The notes under the pieces: model-generated | What the model saw: only the letters and a program-made list of their open reading frames with translations | Told to the model about the DNA's origin: nothing | The model's database searches: none | Shown: positions 1 to 6,421 of the stretch, piece after piece | Layout: each line of letters opens with the position of its first letter | How positions within the stretch are numbered: the first letter of the stretch is position 1 | Assembly (NCBI GenBank): GCA_036011305.1 | Contig: DASCNA010000087.1 | Span: 1 to 11,359, forward strand | Length of the DNA stretch: 11,359 bases | Source of the DNA: DASCNA01 sp036011305 | Lineage (GTDB): Bacteria > Verrucomicrobiota > Lentisphaeria > Victivallales > GWF2-38-69 | Reading direction: 5' to 3' | Translations under genes and position numbers: made by a program

Positions 1-84
1 TGGTTAACAAAGAAAAAGAAAGGAAAGACAGATGTCCAAAACCAAAGTAAATGTTTAGAAAGTTATAGTATAATTGAGAAATAA
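1..84 (+). CDS. Possible C-terminal end of an upstream gene (partial)
   Basis: Frame 1 is open from the window edge to a TAA at 82-84 and would encode about 27 residues beginning WLTKKKKGKTD. A hydrophobic residue followed by a lysine-rich tail would suit the cytoplasmic end of a membrane protein, but that is only a guess. Frame 3 is also open to a TAA at 48-50, so the frame cannot be settled from this window. No start codon is visible. The product is not recognisable. Confidence 0.3.
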   Translation, partial: WLTKKKKGKTDVQNQSKCLESYSIIEK

Positions 85-230
85 AGAAGAATGCATAATA
101 CGTTAACATTCAAGGTTTTCTATTTCGCGACAGCGACTAATTAATATTAAATCAAATGCACATCATAACTACTTAAATCGAAAAACAAATATCCTGCATA
201 TGTCGTAATTAACCTGTTATCAATACTTTT

Positions 231-249
231 ATTAAGACATTGTCTTAAT
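231..249. repeat. 19-bp perfect palindrome, candidate operator
   Basis: ATTAAGACA (231-239), one central base, then its exact reverse complement TGTCTTAAT (241-249). The 9-1-9 layout is that of Fur-family operators, although the sequence does not match the Fur or PerR consensus. It lies 30 bp before the small ORF at 280. As a hairpin it would give a 7-bp stem with a 5-nt loop, but no run of T follows directly, so an operator is a better reading than a terminator. The regulator is unknown, and some palindromes are expected by chance in DNA this AT-rich. Confidence 0.35.
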
Positions 250-279
250 TTTACTTTAATTTGGAGTTTATTCATATTG

Positions 280-363
280 ATGTTACTATCAATGCTCTTT
301 ATTGTCGTTTATAATTTTCGTTTTAAAATTCCATGCTGTTATTACGTTATTTCATATATGTAA
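280..363 (+). CDS. Possible 27-residue hydrophobic small protein
   Basis: An ATG at 280 opens 27 codons to a TAA at 361-363. The peptide begins MLLSMLFIVVYNF and continues with FKIPCCYYVISYM, so it could span a membrane once and has two adjacent cysteines. A GGAG at 263-266 is a possible ribosome site, but its 13-nt spacing to the ATG is long. It sits just downstream of the 19-bp palindrome. Random T-rich DNA readily encodes hydrophobic peptides, so this may not be a gene; conservation in relatives would decide. Confidence 0.18.
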   Translation: MLLSMLFIVVYNFRFKIPCCYYVISYM

Positions 364-733
364 ATATATATTTGATGAACTATAAACAACATAGATAATT
401 CAGATTAAGATATATCGAATATAATGATAATGATGGAATGATTTTATTTTTTGTGAAATAGTTAATTCAGCAAACTCCCAGACTGATGGTATATGACTGA
501 TAAAATAAATTTTTATCATTATTTATAGCCGTAAAACAACTTATTATGGAAAAGAATGAATTTTGAAAGTAAAACTATTTTAACAATATTGTAATATATT
601 TGATAATTGTTCCACAGAAAGTTAACTTACCACATAATTATTTAAAACTGAAAAAACGATCCCCATGCTATTTAATATTAATAATTTCAATTTAAAAGTG
701 TTAACTCATATAAGTAAAAACACTTCTTAATAT

Positions 734-801
734 TGATATTTATATGAATCTAAAATAAACTGATATTTATATATCTAAACTATTTTAAAATTGATCTAAA
801 C
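734..801 (+). repeat. Direct repeats before the flavocytochrome gene
   Basis: TGATATTTATAT occurs at 734-745 and again at 761-772. ATCTAAA occurs three times, at 748-754, 773-779 and 794-800, the last two followed by C. They lie 17-80 bp before the start codon at 817 and so overlap the expected promoter. A weak candidate promoter is TTGATA (733-738), 17 bp, then TAAACT (756-761), which matches 4 of 6 bases of the -10 consensus. The repeats could be regulator sites, but in DNA this poor in G and C the evidence is thin. Confidence 0.3.
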
Positions 802-816
802 ATACAAGAATAAATT

Positions 817-2196
817 ATGCAGAAATATGTGGGATGTATTGCAATTATACTACTGTTAATAATAGATGTTTTACTATGGATGTTTTTCCCGCCCCCTTAT
901 AATGGTACAAGATTTTTTGTAAAACAACTTGTAGCAGAGATTTTTGCATCAATAGCATTAATACTTCTTTCGTGTAATATATTCCTTGCAATGAAAATTA
1001 AAAAACTAGAGCCTTATTTTGGCGGATTAGATAAAATCTATCTGGCACACCGTAAAATTGCAATTTGGGCTATAATTTTCCTTATTTGTCATTTTTCTAT
1101 TATTCCTGACATTTCAGGCAGTAAAACTGGAACTGATCTAGGCTTGATTGCGTTTTGGGGTATTATTGCTCTGTCATTTTTTGCCTTGTCCAATAGGCTT
1201 CATCATTGGCTGACAAATATTAAGAAAAATATTTTTTTACACCTTCCTCAAAAAAAAGTTCTTATTAAATTAGACGAATTTCTTACAGAACTGTTTTTGC
1301 TGACTTTTTCCATAGTAAATATATTCAACAAAAATTATTTCCTATGGAGATTTTTTCATAGATTCATGGGTGTGATTTTTATAATTGCTATAATCCATCT
1401 TTTCCTTGTAAATGCTCTTATCCATAATACTAAAATTGTATATTATTATGTACTTGCAGTCAGTATTCTTGCTTCTTTGGGATATATCTACAAAGAAGTT
1501 TTTTCAGGTATATTTAATAAAAAAATTATTTATAAAGTTACTGACTTAAATAAATTCACAAATGATATTGTTGAAATAACACTATCTCCCAAAGATAAAA
1601 TTCTTAATTATATAGCCGGTCAATTTTTATATATAAGTTTTAAACATAAACCGCTTTTAAAAAAAGCCCATCCATTTTCCATTTGCAGCAGCCCTCAGGA
1701 AAATGATTTAAGAATTACAGTCAGAAATGTAGGCAAATTTACAAGTTATTTATATAGAAATTTGCAAAAAGGGACTAATGCCCATGTTGAAGGCGGATAT
1801 GGTATGTTTAATTATAAATCAGGCAGGAAAAATCAATTATGGATTGCAGGTGGAATCGGAATAACACCTTTTATGAGCTGGGTAAGAGACTTTCAAAATG
1901 ACAGGCATTTTAATATAACGCTGTATCACACTATACGTACGGCTACAGATGGTCTATTTGCTGAAGAAATCAAAAATATAGCAGAGGATAATAATAATTT
2001 CGAAGCTATTTTTATACACACACAAGAAAACGGCCGTCTGAATGTTGATAAAATACTTAAAAATGGAATAACAATAGACGATAAAGAAATCTATATGTGT
2101 GGACCAGGTTCTATGATCAGTTCTTTCAAAAAACAGTTCATTAGACGGGGTGTCCCTTCAGATTGTATTCACTATGAAGAATTTGATTTTAGATAA
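817..2196 (+). CDS. NOX/ferric-reductase-like transmembrane flavocytochrome b
   Basis: This 459-residue protein should carry electrons from NAD(P)H through FAD and two b-type hemes across the inner membrane. The N-terminal half has about six membrane segments. Four histidines fit the two heme sites: H78 and H92 (13 residues between) and H181 and H194 (12 between), the spacing known from NADPH oxidases such as gp91phox. The C-terminal half is a ferredoxin-reductase-type module: GQFLYI at 268-273, the FAD motif HPFSICSSP at 285-293, the nucleotide-binding GGIGITP at 345-351, and YMCGPGSM at 426-433. The electron acceptor could be oxygen, ferric iron or a periplasmic partner; the sequence does not say. 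No good Shine-Dalgarno site precedes the ATG at 817, but the start leads directly into the first membrane helix. A 76-bp gap separates it from rfbA, so it is probably a separate unit. Confidence 0.88.
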   Translation: MQKYVGCIAIILLLIIDVLLWMFFPPPYNGTRFFVKQLVAEIFASIALILLSCNIFLAMKIKKLEPYFGGLDKIYLAHRKIAIWAIIFLICHFSIIPDISGSKTGTDLGLIAFWGIIALSFFALSNRLHHWLTNIKKNIFLHLPQKKVLIKLDEFLTELFLLTFSIVNIFNKNYFLWRFFHRFMGVIFIIAIIHLFLVNALIHNTKIVYYYVLAVSILASLGYIYKEVFSGIFNKKIIYKVTDLNKFTNDIVEITLSPKDKILNYIAGQFLYISFKHKPLLKKAHPFSICSSPQENDLRITVRNVGKFTSYLYRNLQKGTNAHVEGGYGMFNYKSGRKNQLWIAGGIGITPFMSWVRDFQNDRHFNITLYHTIRTATDGLFAEEIKNIAEDNNNFEAIFIHTQENGRLNVDKILKNGITIDDKEIYMCGPGSMISSFKKQFIRRGVPSDCIHYEEFDFR

Positions 2197-2203
2197 ATTA
2201 AAT

Positions 2204-2233
2204 TTGACAATTACTTTTAAGGATACAGATTAT
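2204..2233 (+). promoter_or_regulatory. Putative sigma70-type promoter for rfbA
   Basis: A perfect -35 hexamer TTGACA (2204-2209) lies 18 bp before GATTAT (2228-2233), which matches 4 of 6 bases of the -10 consensus. It starts 8 bp after the stop codon of the flavocytochrome gene and would begin transcription about 30 bp before the rfbA ATG. This supports rfbA and the two genes after it being a unit of their own. The -10 lies partly inside the inverted repeat at 2222-2248. Confidence 0.45.
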
Positions 2234-2248
2234 TTAACAATTTGTATC
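2222..2248 (+). repeat. Inverted repeat over the rfbA promoter and leader
   Basis: GATACAGATT (2222-2231) can pair with AATTTGTATC (2239-2248) over ten positions, one of them a G-U pair, with a 7-nt loop. No run of T follows on either strand, so it is not a typical terminator. It covers the presumed -10 box and transcription start and ends 12 bp before the Shine-Dalgarno site. It could be an operator, perhaps for the MocR-type regulator encoded two genes downstream; that link is inference. Confidence 0.4.
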
Positions 2249-2272
2249 AAATAAAAAGAAAAGGGATTTAAT

Positions 2273-3145
2273 ATGAAAGGTATCATTCTTGCAGGAGGCT
2301 CAGGTACCCGTCTTCATCCAATAACTAAGTCAATAAGTAAACAGATTTTACCTATTTATGATAAACCGATGATATATTATCCACTATCTACGCTTATGCA
2401 ATCTGGAATAAAAGATATCCTGATAATATCTACACCACACGATCTTCCAATGTTTGAAACTTTACTAGGTAATGGGAGTAAATGGGGAATATCATTATCA
2501 TACGCAGAACAGCCCAGTCCTGACGGCCTTGCACAGGCTTTTATAATAGGAGAAAAATTTATTGGCAATGAAAGTGTTTGCCTGATCTTAGGCGATAATA
2601 TTTTCCACGGCCATAGATTCAGCGAGACTCTCAAAAAAGTAGTAAATAATCTTGATGGGGCAACAGTATTCGGTTATTGGGTAAATGACCCTGAAAGATA
2701 TGGTGTTGCAGATTTTGATAAAAACAATAATGTACTCAGCATCGAAGAAAAACCTGAAACTCCAAAATCAAATTATGCTGTTACCGGACTCTATTTCTAT
2801 GACAACAATGTAGTAGAAATAGCAAAAAACCTCAAGCCTTCACCCAGAGGTGAATTAGAAATTACTGATGTAAATAGAATGTATCTTGCTAAAGAAAAAC
2901 TTAAACTAATTAAGCTGAATAGAGGCTTTGCATGGCTAGATACCGGCACACATAAATCACTTCTGGATGCTTCAGTATATTTCTCTATTCTGGAGGAAAG
3001 ACAAGGATTAAAAGTTGCATGCCCAGAAGAAATTGCATGGTCTAATGGATATATTTCTGATGATGATTTGGAAAAACTGGCTAAAGAAACCTATAAAAGC
3101 GGGTATGGTAAATATTTAATGCAGGTACTAAACTCCAGGTATTAA
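2273..3145 (+). CDS. rfbA: Glucose-1-phosphate thymidylyltransferase
   Basis: RfbA/RmlA joins dTTP and glucose-1-phosphate to make dTDP-glucose, the first step toward dTDP-L-rhamnose and other surface sugars, in the cytoplasm. The 290 residues match the usual family length. The N-terminus has the nucleotide-binding GGSGTRL (residues 8-14) and the following K-S-I-S-K-Q-ILP stretch. GDNIFHG, AVTGLYFYD, ELEITDVN and FAWLDTGTH further along are all typical of the family. A strong site AAGGGA (2261-2266) lies 6 nt before the ATG. The next gene starts 4 bp after the stop. The rest of the pathway (rmlB, rmlC, rmlD) is not in the window, so this is an orphan copy or a detached part of a surface-polysaccharide set. 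Confidence 0.96.
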   Translation: MKGIILAGGSGTRLHPITKSISKQILPIYDKPMIYYPLSTLMQSGIKDILIISTPHDLPMFETLLGNGSKWGISLSYAEQPSPDGLAQAFIIGEKFIGNESVCLILGDNIFHGHRFSETLKKVVNNLDGATVFGYWVNDPERYGVADFDKNNNVLSIEEKPETPKSNYAVTGLYFYDNNVVEIAKNLKPSPRGELEITDVNRMYLAKEKLKLIKLNRGFAWLDTGTHKSLLDASVYFSILEERQGLKVACPEEIAWSNGYISDDDLEKLAKETYKSGYGKYLMQVLNSRY

Positions 3146-3149
3146 TAAA

Positions 3150-3653
3150 ATGAAAACTGCTTTAATCTATTATTCACTTGAAGGTAATACCAGATATATA
3201 GCCGATTGTATTTCAGAAGCGATTAATCTGGATATACTGCAATTACATCCACTTAAATCTATAAATAAAAATTCCGCAATGAAATATTTATGGGGTGGTA
3301 AACAGGTACTTTCACAAGCCAGACCAAAACTTGCGAACTACAGTTTCATACAAGATAATTATGATCTTATTATCTTAGGCACACCTGTATGGGCATGGAA
3401 GTTTTCTCCCGCAATAAATACTTTCATCCACGATATGAATTTAACTAAAAAAAATATTGCACTATACTGCTGTCATGGTGGCGGAAAGGGTGCAGTTTTC
3501 AGAAGGTTTAAGGATGCACTCAAAGGCAACGATATCATAGGTGAAATTGACTTTAGAGAACCTTTAAAAAAATCACCGGAAAAATCTAAAGATAGAGCCA
3601 TTGTCTGGGCAAATAACCTGATTAACATTTATAATAAAATACATCCATGTTAA
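3150..3653 (+). CDS. Flavodoxin-like protein
   Basis: A 167-residue cytoplasmic protein of the flavodoxin fold that should bind FMN and move electrons. The phosphate loop is SLEGNTR at residues 9-15, close to the standard T/S-x-T-G-N-T form. GTPVWAW at 77-83 matches the second FMN loop with its aromatic residues. CCHGGGKG at 107-114 fits the third loop; the two adjacent cysteines there are notable. It starts 4 bp after rfbA with only a weak AGG (3137-3139) upstream, and its last 7 bases overlap the MocR-type gene, so translation is probably coupled on both sides. The redox partner is unknown. The flavocytochrome upstream is one candidate, but it already has its own flavin module. It could instead be a flavodoxin-type quinone reductase. 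Confidence 0.85.
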   Translation: MKTALIYYSLEGNTRYIADCISEAINLDILQLHPLKSINKNSAMKYLWGGKQVLSQARPKLANYSFIQDNYDLIILGTPVWAWKFSPAINTFIHDMNLTKKNIALYCCHGGGKGAVFRRFKDALKGNDIIGEIDFREPLKKSPEKSKDRAIVWANNLINIYNKIHPC

Positions 3654-5170
3654 AAATAAAAATAAACCGTTCTCTGGAAAAACCTTTATATGCACAGATA
3701 AGGGATAAAATTATAAACTCTATTAAAGACGGAGTTATTAAAAAAGACGAACGACTTCCTACAGTAGTTGGTTTAGCCAAAGATATAGGCGTCACACAGG
3801 CTACAATAAATAGAGCATTTGAAGATTTAACAAAAGATGGTTGGATTATTTCCTATGTCGGCAGAGGAACATTCGTAAGCCTTCCGAACAGTAGCGAAAC
3901 AGAGACAAACAAAATAGATCAAAGACAAAAAGATGAACATCTTAAACCTGAATTTGTACTTGCTGCCCGTCGATTAAGGATGGGCATAGCACAAAGCTTA
4001 AATTCACTATGGGCCTTGTCCAACAGGCCTGATCTGATTAAATTTCACTCTCCCACGCCTCCTCATGAGCTAATTGCTGATAACGTACTAAGCATGCTCT
4101 TTAATAAAGCAGTTTCAAAAGGGGAATATATATATCATGGGTACGGACACCCACAGGGTTTATTTGAGTTAAGAAAAGCAATAGCCTCTCAGTATATGAA
4201 ATATGATATAAATATATCTCCAGAACAGATAATAATTACAAGCGGAGCACAGCAGGCTATATCAATACTGGCTCAATTTGCTTTGGAAAATAAACAGCGT
4301 GTTATATGTGAAACACCATGCTACACAGGTGTACCCAATGCTTTCGGTGCATCAGGACACTGGGTGGAAACTCTTCCCAGAGAATACGATGGTCCTAAAT
4401 TGGACAAACTCGAGAAATTTAAAGATGGCCGTCCTTCTCTGTTGTATATGTGTCCTGAAATACATAATCCGATGGGAACTGATACCTCTGAAGAAAAATT
4501 GATACATATATACAAATGGTTGAAGTCAGAAAATTCTTTCCTCATATATGATGATACTTTTAAAGAATTAAGATATGATAAACTTGGCTGTAAATATTCA
4601 AAACATATAAACCTCAACAACACAATAATAATAGGCTCATTATCAAAATCATTTATGTGCGGTTTACGCATAGGATGGCTCATATCTATTCCTAAAATCA
4701 TTAATTCTCTGCTCGAACTAAAAAGTGCCATTGATATAACGACACCTTCATTAATGCAGGGAATGGCATTTTCATTACTAACATCTGACTATTTTAATTC
4801 TCACCTGGAAAAAGCAAAAAAATACTATAAGCTAAGAAGAGATACTTTAATTGATTCTCTTAATAAATACATGCCTAAGAGCATAAAATGGACTACACCT
4901 CCAGGAGGATTTCATCTATGGTGTGAACTTCCGGAGGGATATTCAAGTATAGCACTTTATCTTCTAGCATTGGAACGGGGAGTTATTATCTGCCCTGGAC
5001 CGAGGTACGATATAGATCATAGATTTATGAATGCTTTCAATATGGGGTACGGTTTACTTGAAATTAACAAAATAATTGAAGGTGTAGAGCTTCTTGGAGA
5101 CGCAGTAAAGGAACTTTTAAGCACACATCCGGCTGATTCAGGCATGAGTGGCTTAGGTGATTTCATATAA
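3647..5170 (+). CDS. MocR-type GntR/aminotransferase-fold regulator
   Basis: A 507-residue fusion of a GntR-type winged helix (about residues 5-78, ending GWIISYVGRGTFV) and a fold-type I aminotransferase domain (about 105-490), as in the MocR family, whose members usually sense PLP or an amino compound. The expected PLP lysine is K334 in SLSKSF, with N274 (HNPMG), D302 and R341 (GLRIG) also in place. Two usual residues differ: the tyrosine that contacts the PLP ring is F305 (DDTFKEL), and the arginine that holds the substrate carboxylate (normally in an RLxF-type motif) appears to be N465 (AFNMGYG). PLP binding is therefore likely, but an ordinary transaminase reaction is doubtful. The ATG overlaps the end of the flavodoxin gene (ATGTTAA) and has no clear Shine-Dalgarno site, which suggests translational coupling. 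It may regulate its own operon. A multifunctional aminotransferase is the alternative reading. Confidence 0.87.
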   Translation: MLKIKINRSLEKPLYAQIRDKIINSIKDGVIKKDERLPTVVGLAKDIGVTQATINRAFEDLTKDGWIISYVGRGTFVSLPNSSETETNKIDQRQKDEHLKPEFVLAARRLRMGIAQSLNSLWALSNRPDLIKFHSPTPPHELIADNVLSMLFNKAVSKGEYIYHGYGHPQGLFELRKAIASQYMKYDINISPEQIIITSGAQQAISILAQFALENKQRVICETPCYTGVPNAFGASGHWVETLPREYDGPKLDKLEKFKDGRPSLLYMCPEIHNPMGTDTSEEKLIHIYKWLKSENSFLIYDDTFKELRYDKLGCKYSKHINLNNTIIIGSLSKSFMCGLRIGWLISIPKIINSLLELKSAIDITTPSLMQGMAFSLLTSDYFNSHLEKAKKYYKLRRDTLIDSLNKYMPKSIKWTTPPGGFHLWCELPEGYSSIALYLLALERGVIICPGPRYDIDHRFMNAFNMGYGLLEINKIIEGVELLGDAVKELLSTHPADSGMSGLGDFI

Positions 5171-5213
5171 AAAAGGCTGAAAGTAAAATAACTGACAGCC
5201 TTAATAATTTTTT
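5169..5213. terminator. Bidirectional terminator between converging operons
   Basis: AAGGCTG (5173-5179) pairs with CAGCCTT (5196-5202) as a 7-bp stem with a 16-nt loop. For the minus strand the stem leads straight into six U (5174-5169), a good terminator for the gltX-glnS-ligase operon. For the plus strand six T lie a little further on (5208-5213), giving a weaker exit for the MocR-type gene. The A tract overlaps the regulator's stop codon, so the two operons share a very compact end. Confidence 0.7.
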
Positions 5214-5266
5214 AAATATTACGTTATAAACTGCTTATAATAATTTATTATTTTTATCATTAACAA

Positions 5267-6421
5267 TTAATTAGTTGCTCTAACAAGATTTATTGCATCA
5301 TGTAAAACGTCCAGGTTTTCATGTCTTAATAAATAAGTATCGTTTCCCATAGCTTCAGCAAAAGCTTCCGGGATTCTTGTATACTCGACAACTATATTCC
5401 CAAGTTTTTCAAATATGTTTTCTTTGCTGTAAACATAACTTATATGGTCTCTTCTTGATACGTTTGAAACATTGAATTTTCTATCATATTTTAAAGTATC
5501 TTTCCCATTAACCACAAGCTTAGCCCATGCTTTGTATAAATCAATATCACATGAGTAATTCTGCATATCCAGAGAGAAACCTCCAGGAGGTCTTACATTT
5601 ATTTCAAGAGCCATATGCTGCCCGTCATGTCTGCGGAAGAATTCGCAATGGAAAAATCTTTCTTTAAGATTAAATCCTTTTACTACACGCCTTCCGTATT
5701 TAACCAATTGGTCAGGGATATCTCTAGTATAATAATAATACATATCCTTTTTATTTGTTAAAATGTCAAGGACGTTGTCACTGAGTTCAAAAGAAGAATA
5801 AAACATTATATCTCCGGATTTATCGACTAATCCGTCAAATGTAACTATTTTACCTTTTACAAAAGGTTCAGCAACATATCCCGGCGGCAGATCTTTTAAA
5901 ACTTCACTCAATTCCCATTCATTATTAATTTTATAAGTGTTAGCCGCTCCCATTCCTTTGTCAGGTTTTATGATTAATGGATAACCGTGTTTTTTAACAA
6001 ACTCATCTAAAATATCAGGATTAGCAACAAGTATTGCATCAGCACACGGAACTCCAGCAGCTTTGAAGATTTTTTTCATTCCCAACTTGCTTTGGTTAAC
6101 TTTTAAATCTTCAGGTTTCTGACCAAAGATATTAAAATCAACCCTAAGTTTAGCTTCTAAATCAAGCCAATATTCGTTTTGTGAATCAATTCTGTCAATT
6201 CTGCCGTATTTACTGGCAAAATAAGCAATGGTTCTGTAGACTTTCTCATAATTAAGCATATCAATTTTACAGTATTCAGTCAGGGAATCTTTAAGTTCCT
6301 GACGAAACTCCTGATATGAAGCATCACCAATTGCTAAAACATTGGCTCCGGCTTTTTTCAATTCAACACAGAAATTAAAAAAAGTTGGAGGAAAATGCGG
6401 TGAAATAAAAACAAAATTCAT
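5267..6421 (-). CDS. ATP-grasp carboxylate-amine ligase, substrate unknown
   Basis: A 384-residue soluble protein of the ATP-grasp superfamily, which activates a carboxylate with ATP as an acyl phosphate and joins it to an amine or similar group. Residues 1-95 look like the N-terminal pre-ATP-grasp fold. The ATP-grasp domain follows: PLIIKPDKGMGAA at 148-160 with K152, the hinge AEPFVKG at 184-190 with E185, and the metal-binding LEINVRPPGG at 272-281 with E273 and N275. The last hundred residues are not recognised. The start codon shares its A with the glnS stop (TAATG), and a strong AAAGGGG site lies 7 nt before it inside glnS. The close coupling to gltX and glnS suggests a glutamate- or glutamine-related substrate, but that is inference. 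Resemblance to biotin carboxylase, carbamoyl-phosphate synthase and peptide ligases is general to the superfamily. Confidence 0.83.
   Translation of the reverse strand: MNFVFISPHFPPTFFNFCVELKKAGANVLAIGDASYQEFRQELKDSLTEYCKIDMLNYEKVYRTIAYFASKYGRIDRIDSQNEYWLDLEAKLRVDFNIFGQKPEDLKVNQSKLGMKKIFKAAGVPCADAILVANPDILDEFVKKHGYPLIIKPDKGMGAANTYKINNEWELSEVLKDLPPGYVAEPFVKGKIVTFDGLVDKSGDIMFYSSFELSDNVLDILTNKKDMYYYYTRDIPDQLVKYGRRVVKGFNLKERFFHCEFFRRHDGQHMALEINVRPPGGFSLDMQNYSCDIDLYKAWAKLVVNGKDTLKYDRKFNVSNVSRRDHISYVYSKENIFEKLGNIVVEYTRIPEAFAEAMGNDTYLLRHENLDVLHDAINLVRATN

Larger units (their letters stand above)
85..816. other. AT-rich intergenic region without a convincing gene
   Basis: About 730 bp with stops scattered through all frames and visibly fewer G and C than the flanking genes. 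I see no tRNA or rRNA. What stands out is listed separately: a 19-bp palindrome at 231-249, a small hydrophobic ORF at 280-363, and direct repeats at 734-801. Minor structures are a 10-bp palindrome ACAATATTGT at 583-592, and inverted arms AAGTGTT (696-702) and AACACTT (719-725) with a 16-nt loop. The region must hold the promoter of the flavocytochrome gene at 817, because the nearest possible upstream gene ends by base 84. Confidence 0.6.

Noticed and set aside
556..594. 12-codon ORF with a GGAAAAGA site upstream
   Set aside because: Too short, and such ORFs are common by chance in this region.
729..740. Core word AATATTGATATT shared with 9863-9874 as a common regulator site
   Set aside because: A rough estimate from base composition gives one or two such shared 12-mers by chance between these two AT-rich gaps.
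85..816. CRISPR array, tRNA or riboswitch in the long gap
   Set aside because: There are no evenly spaced repeats of 20-40 bp, no cloverleaf and no recognisable aptamer pattern.
2377..2634. Open frame on the minus strand inside rfbA
   Set aside because: rfbA is certain by its motifs; the antisense frame has no recognisable features.
4321..4731. Open frame on the minus strand inside the MocR-type gene
   Set aside because: It lies wholly within a well-supported coding sequence and its translation resembles no family.
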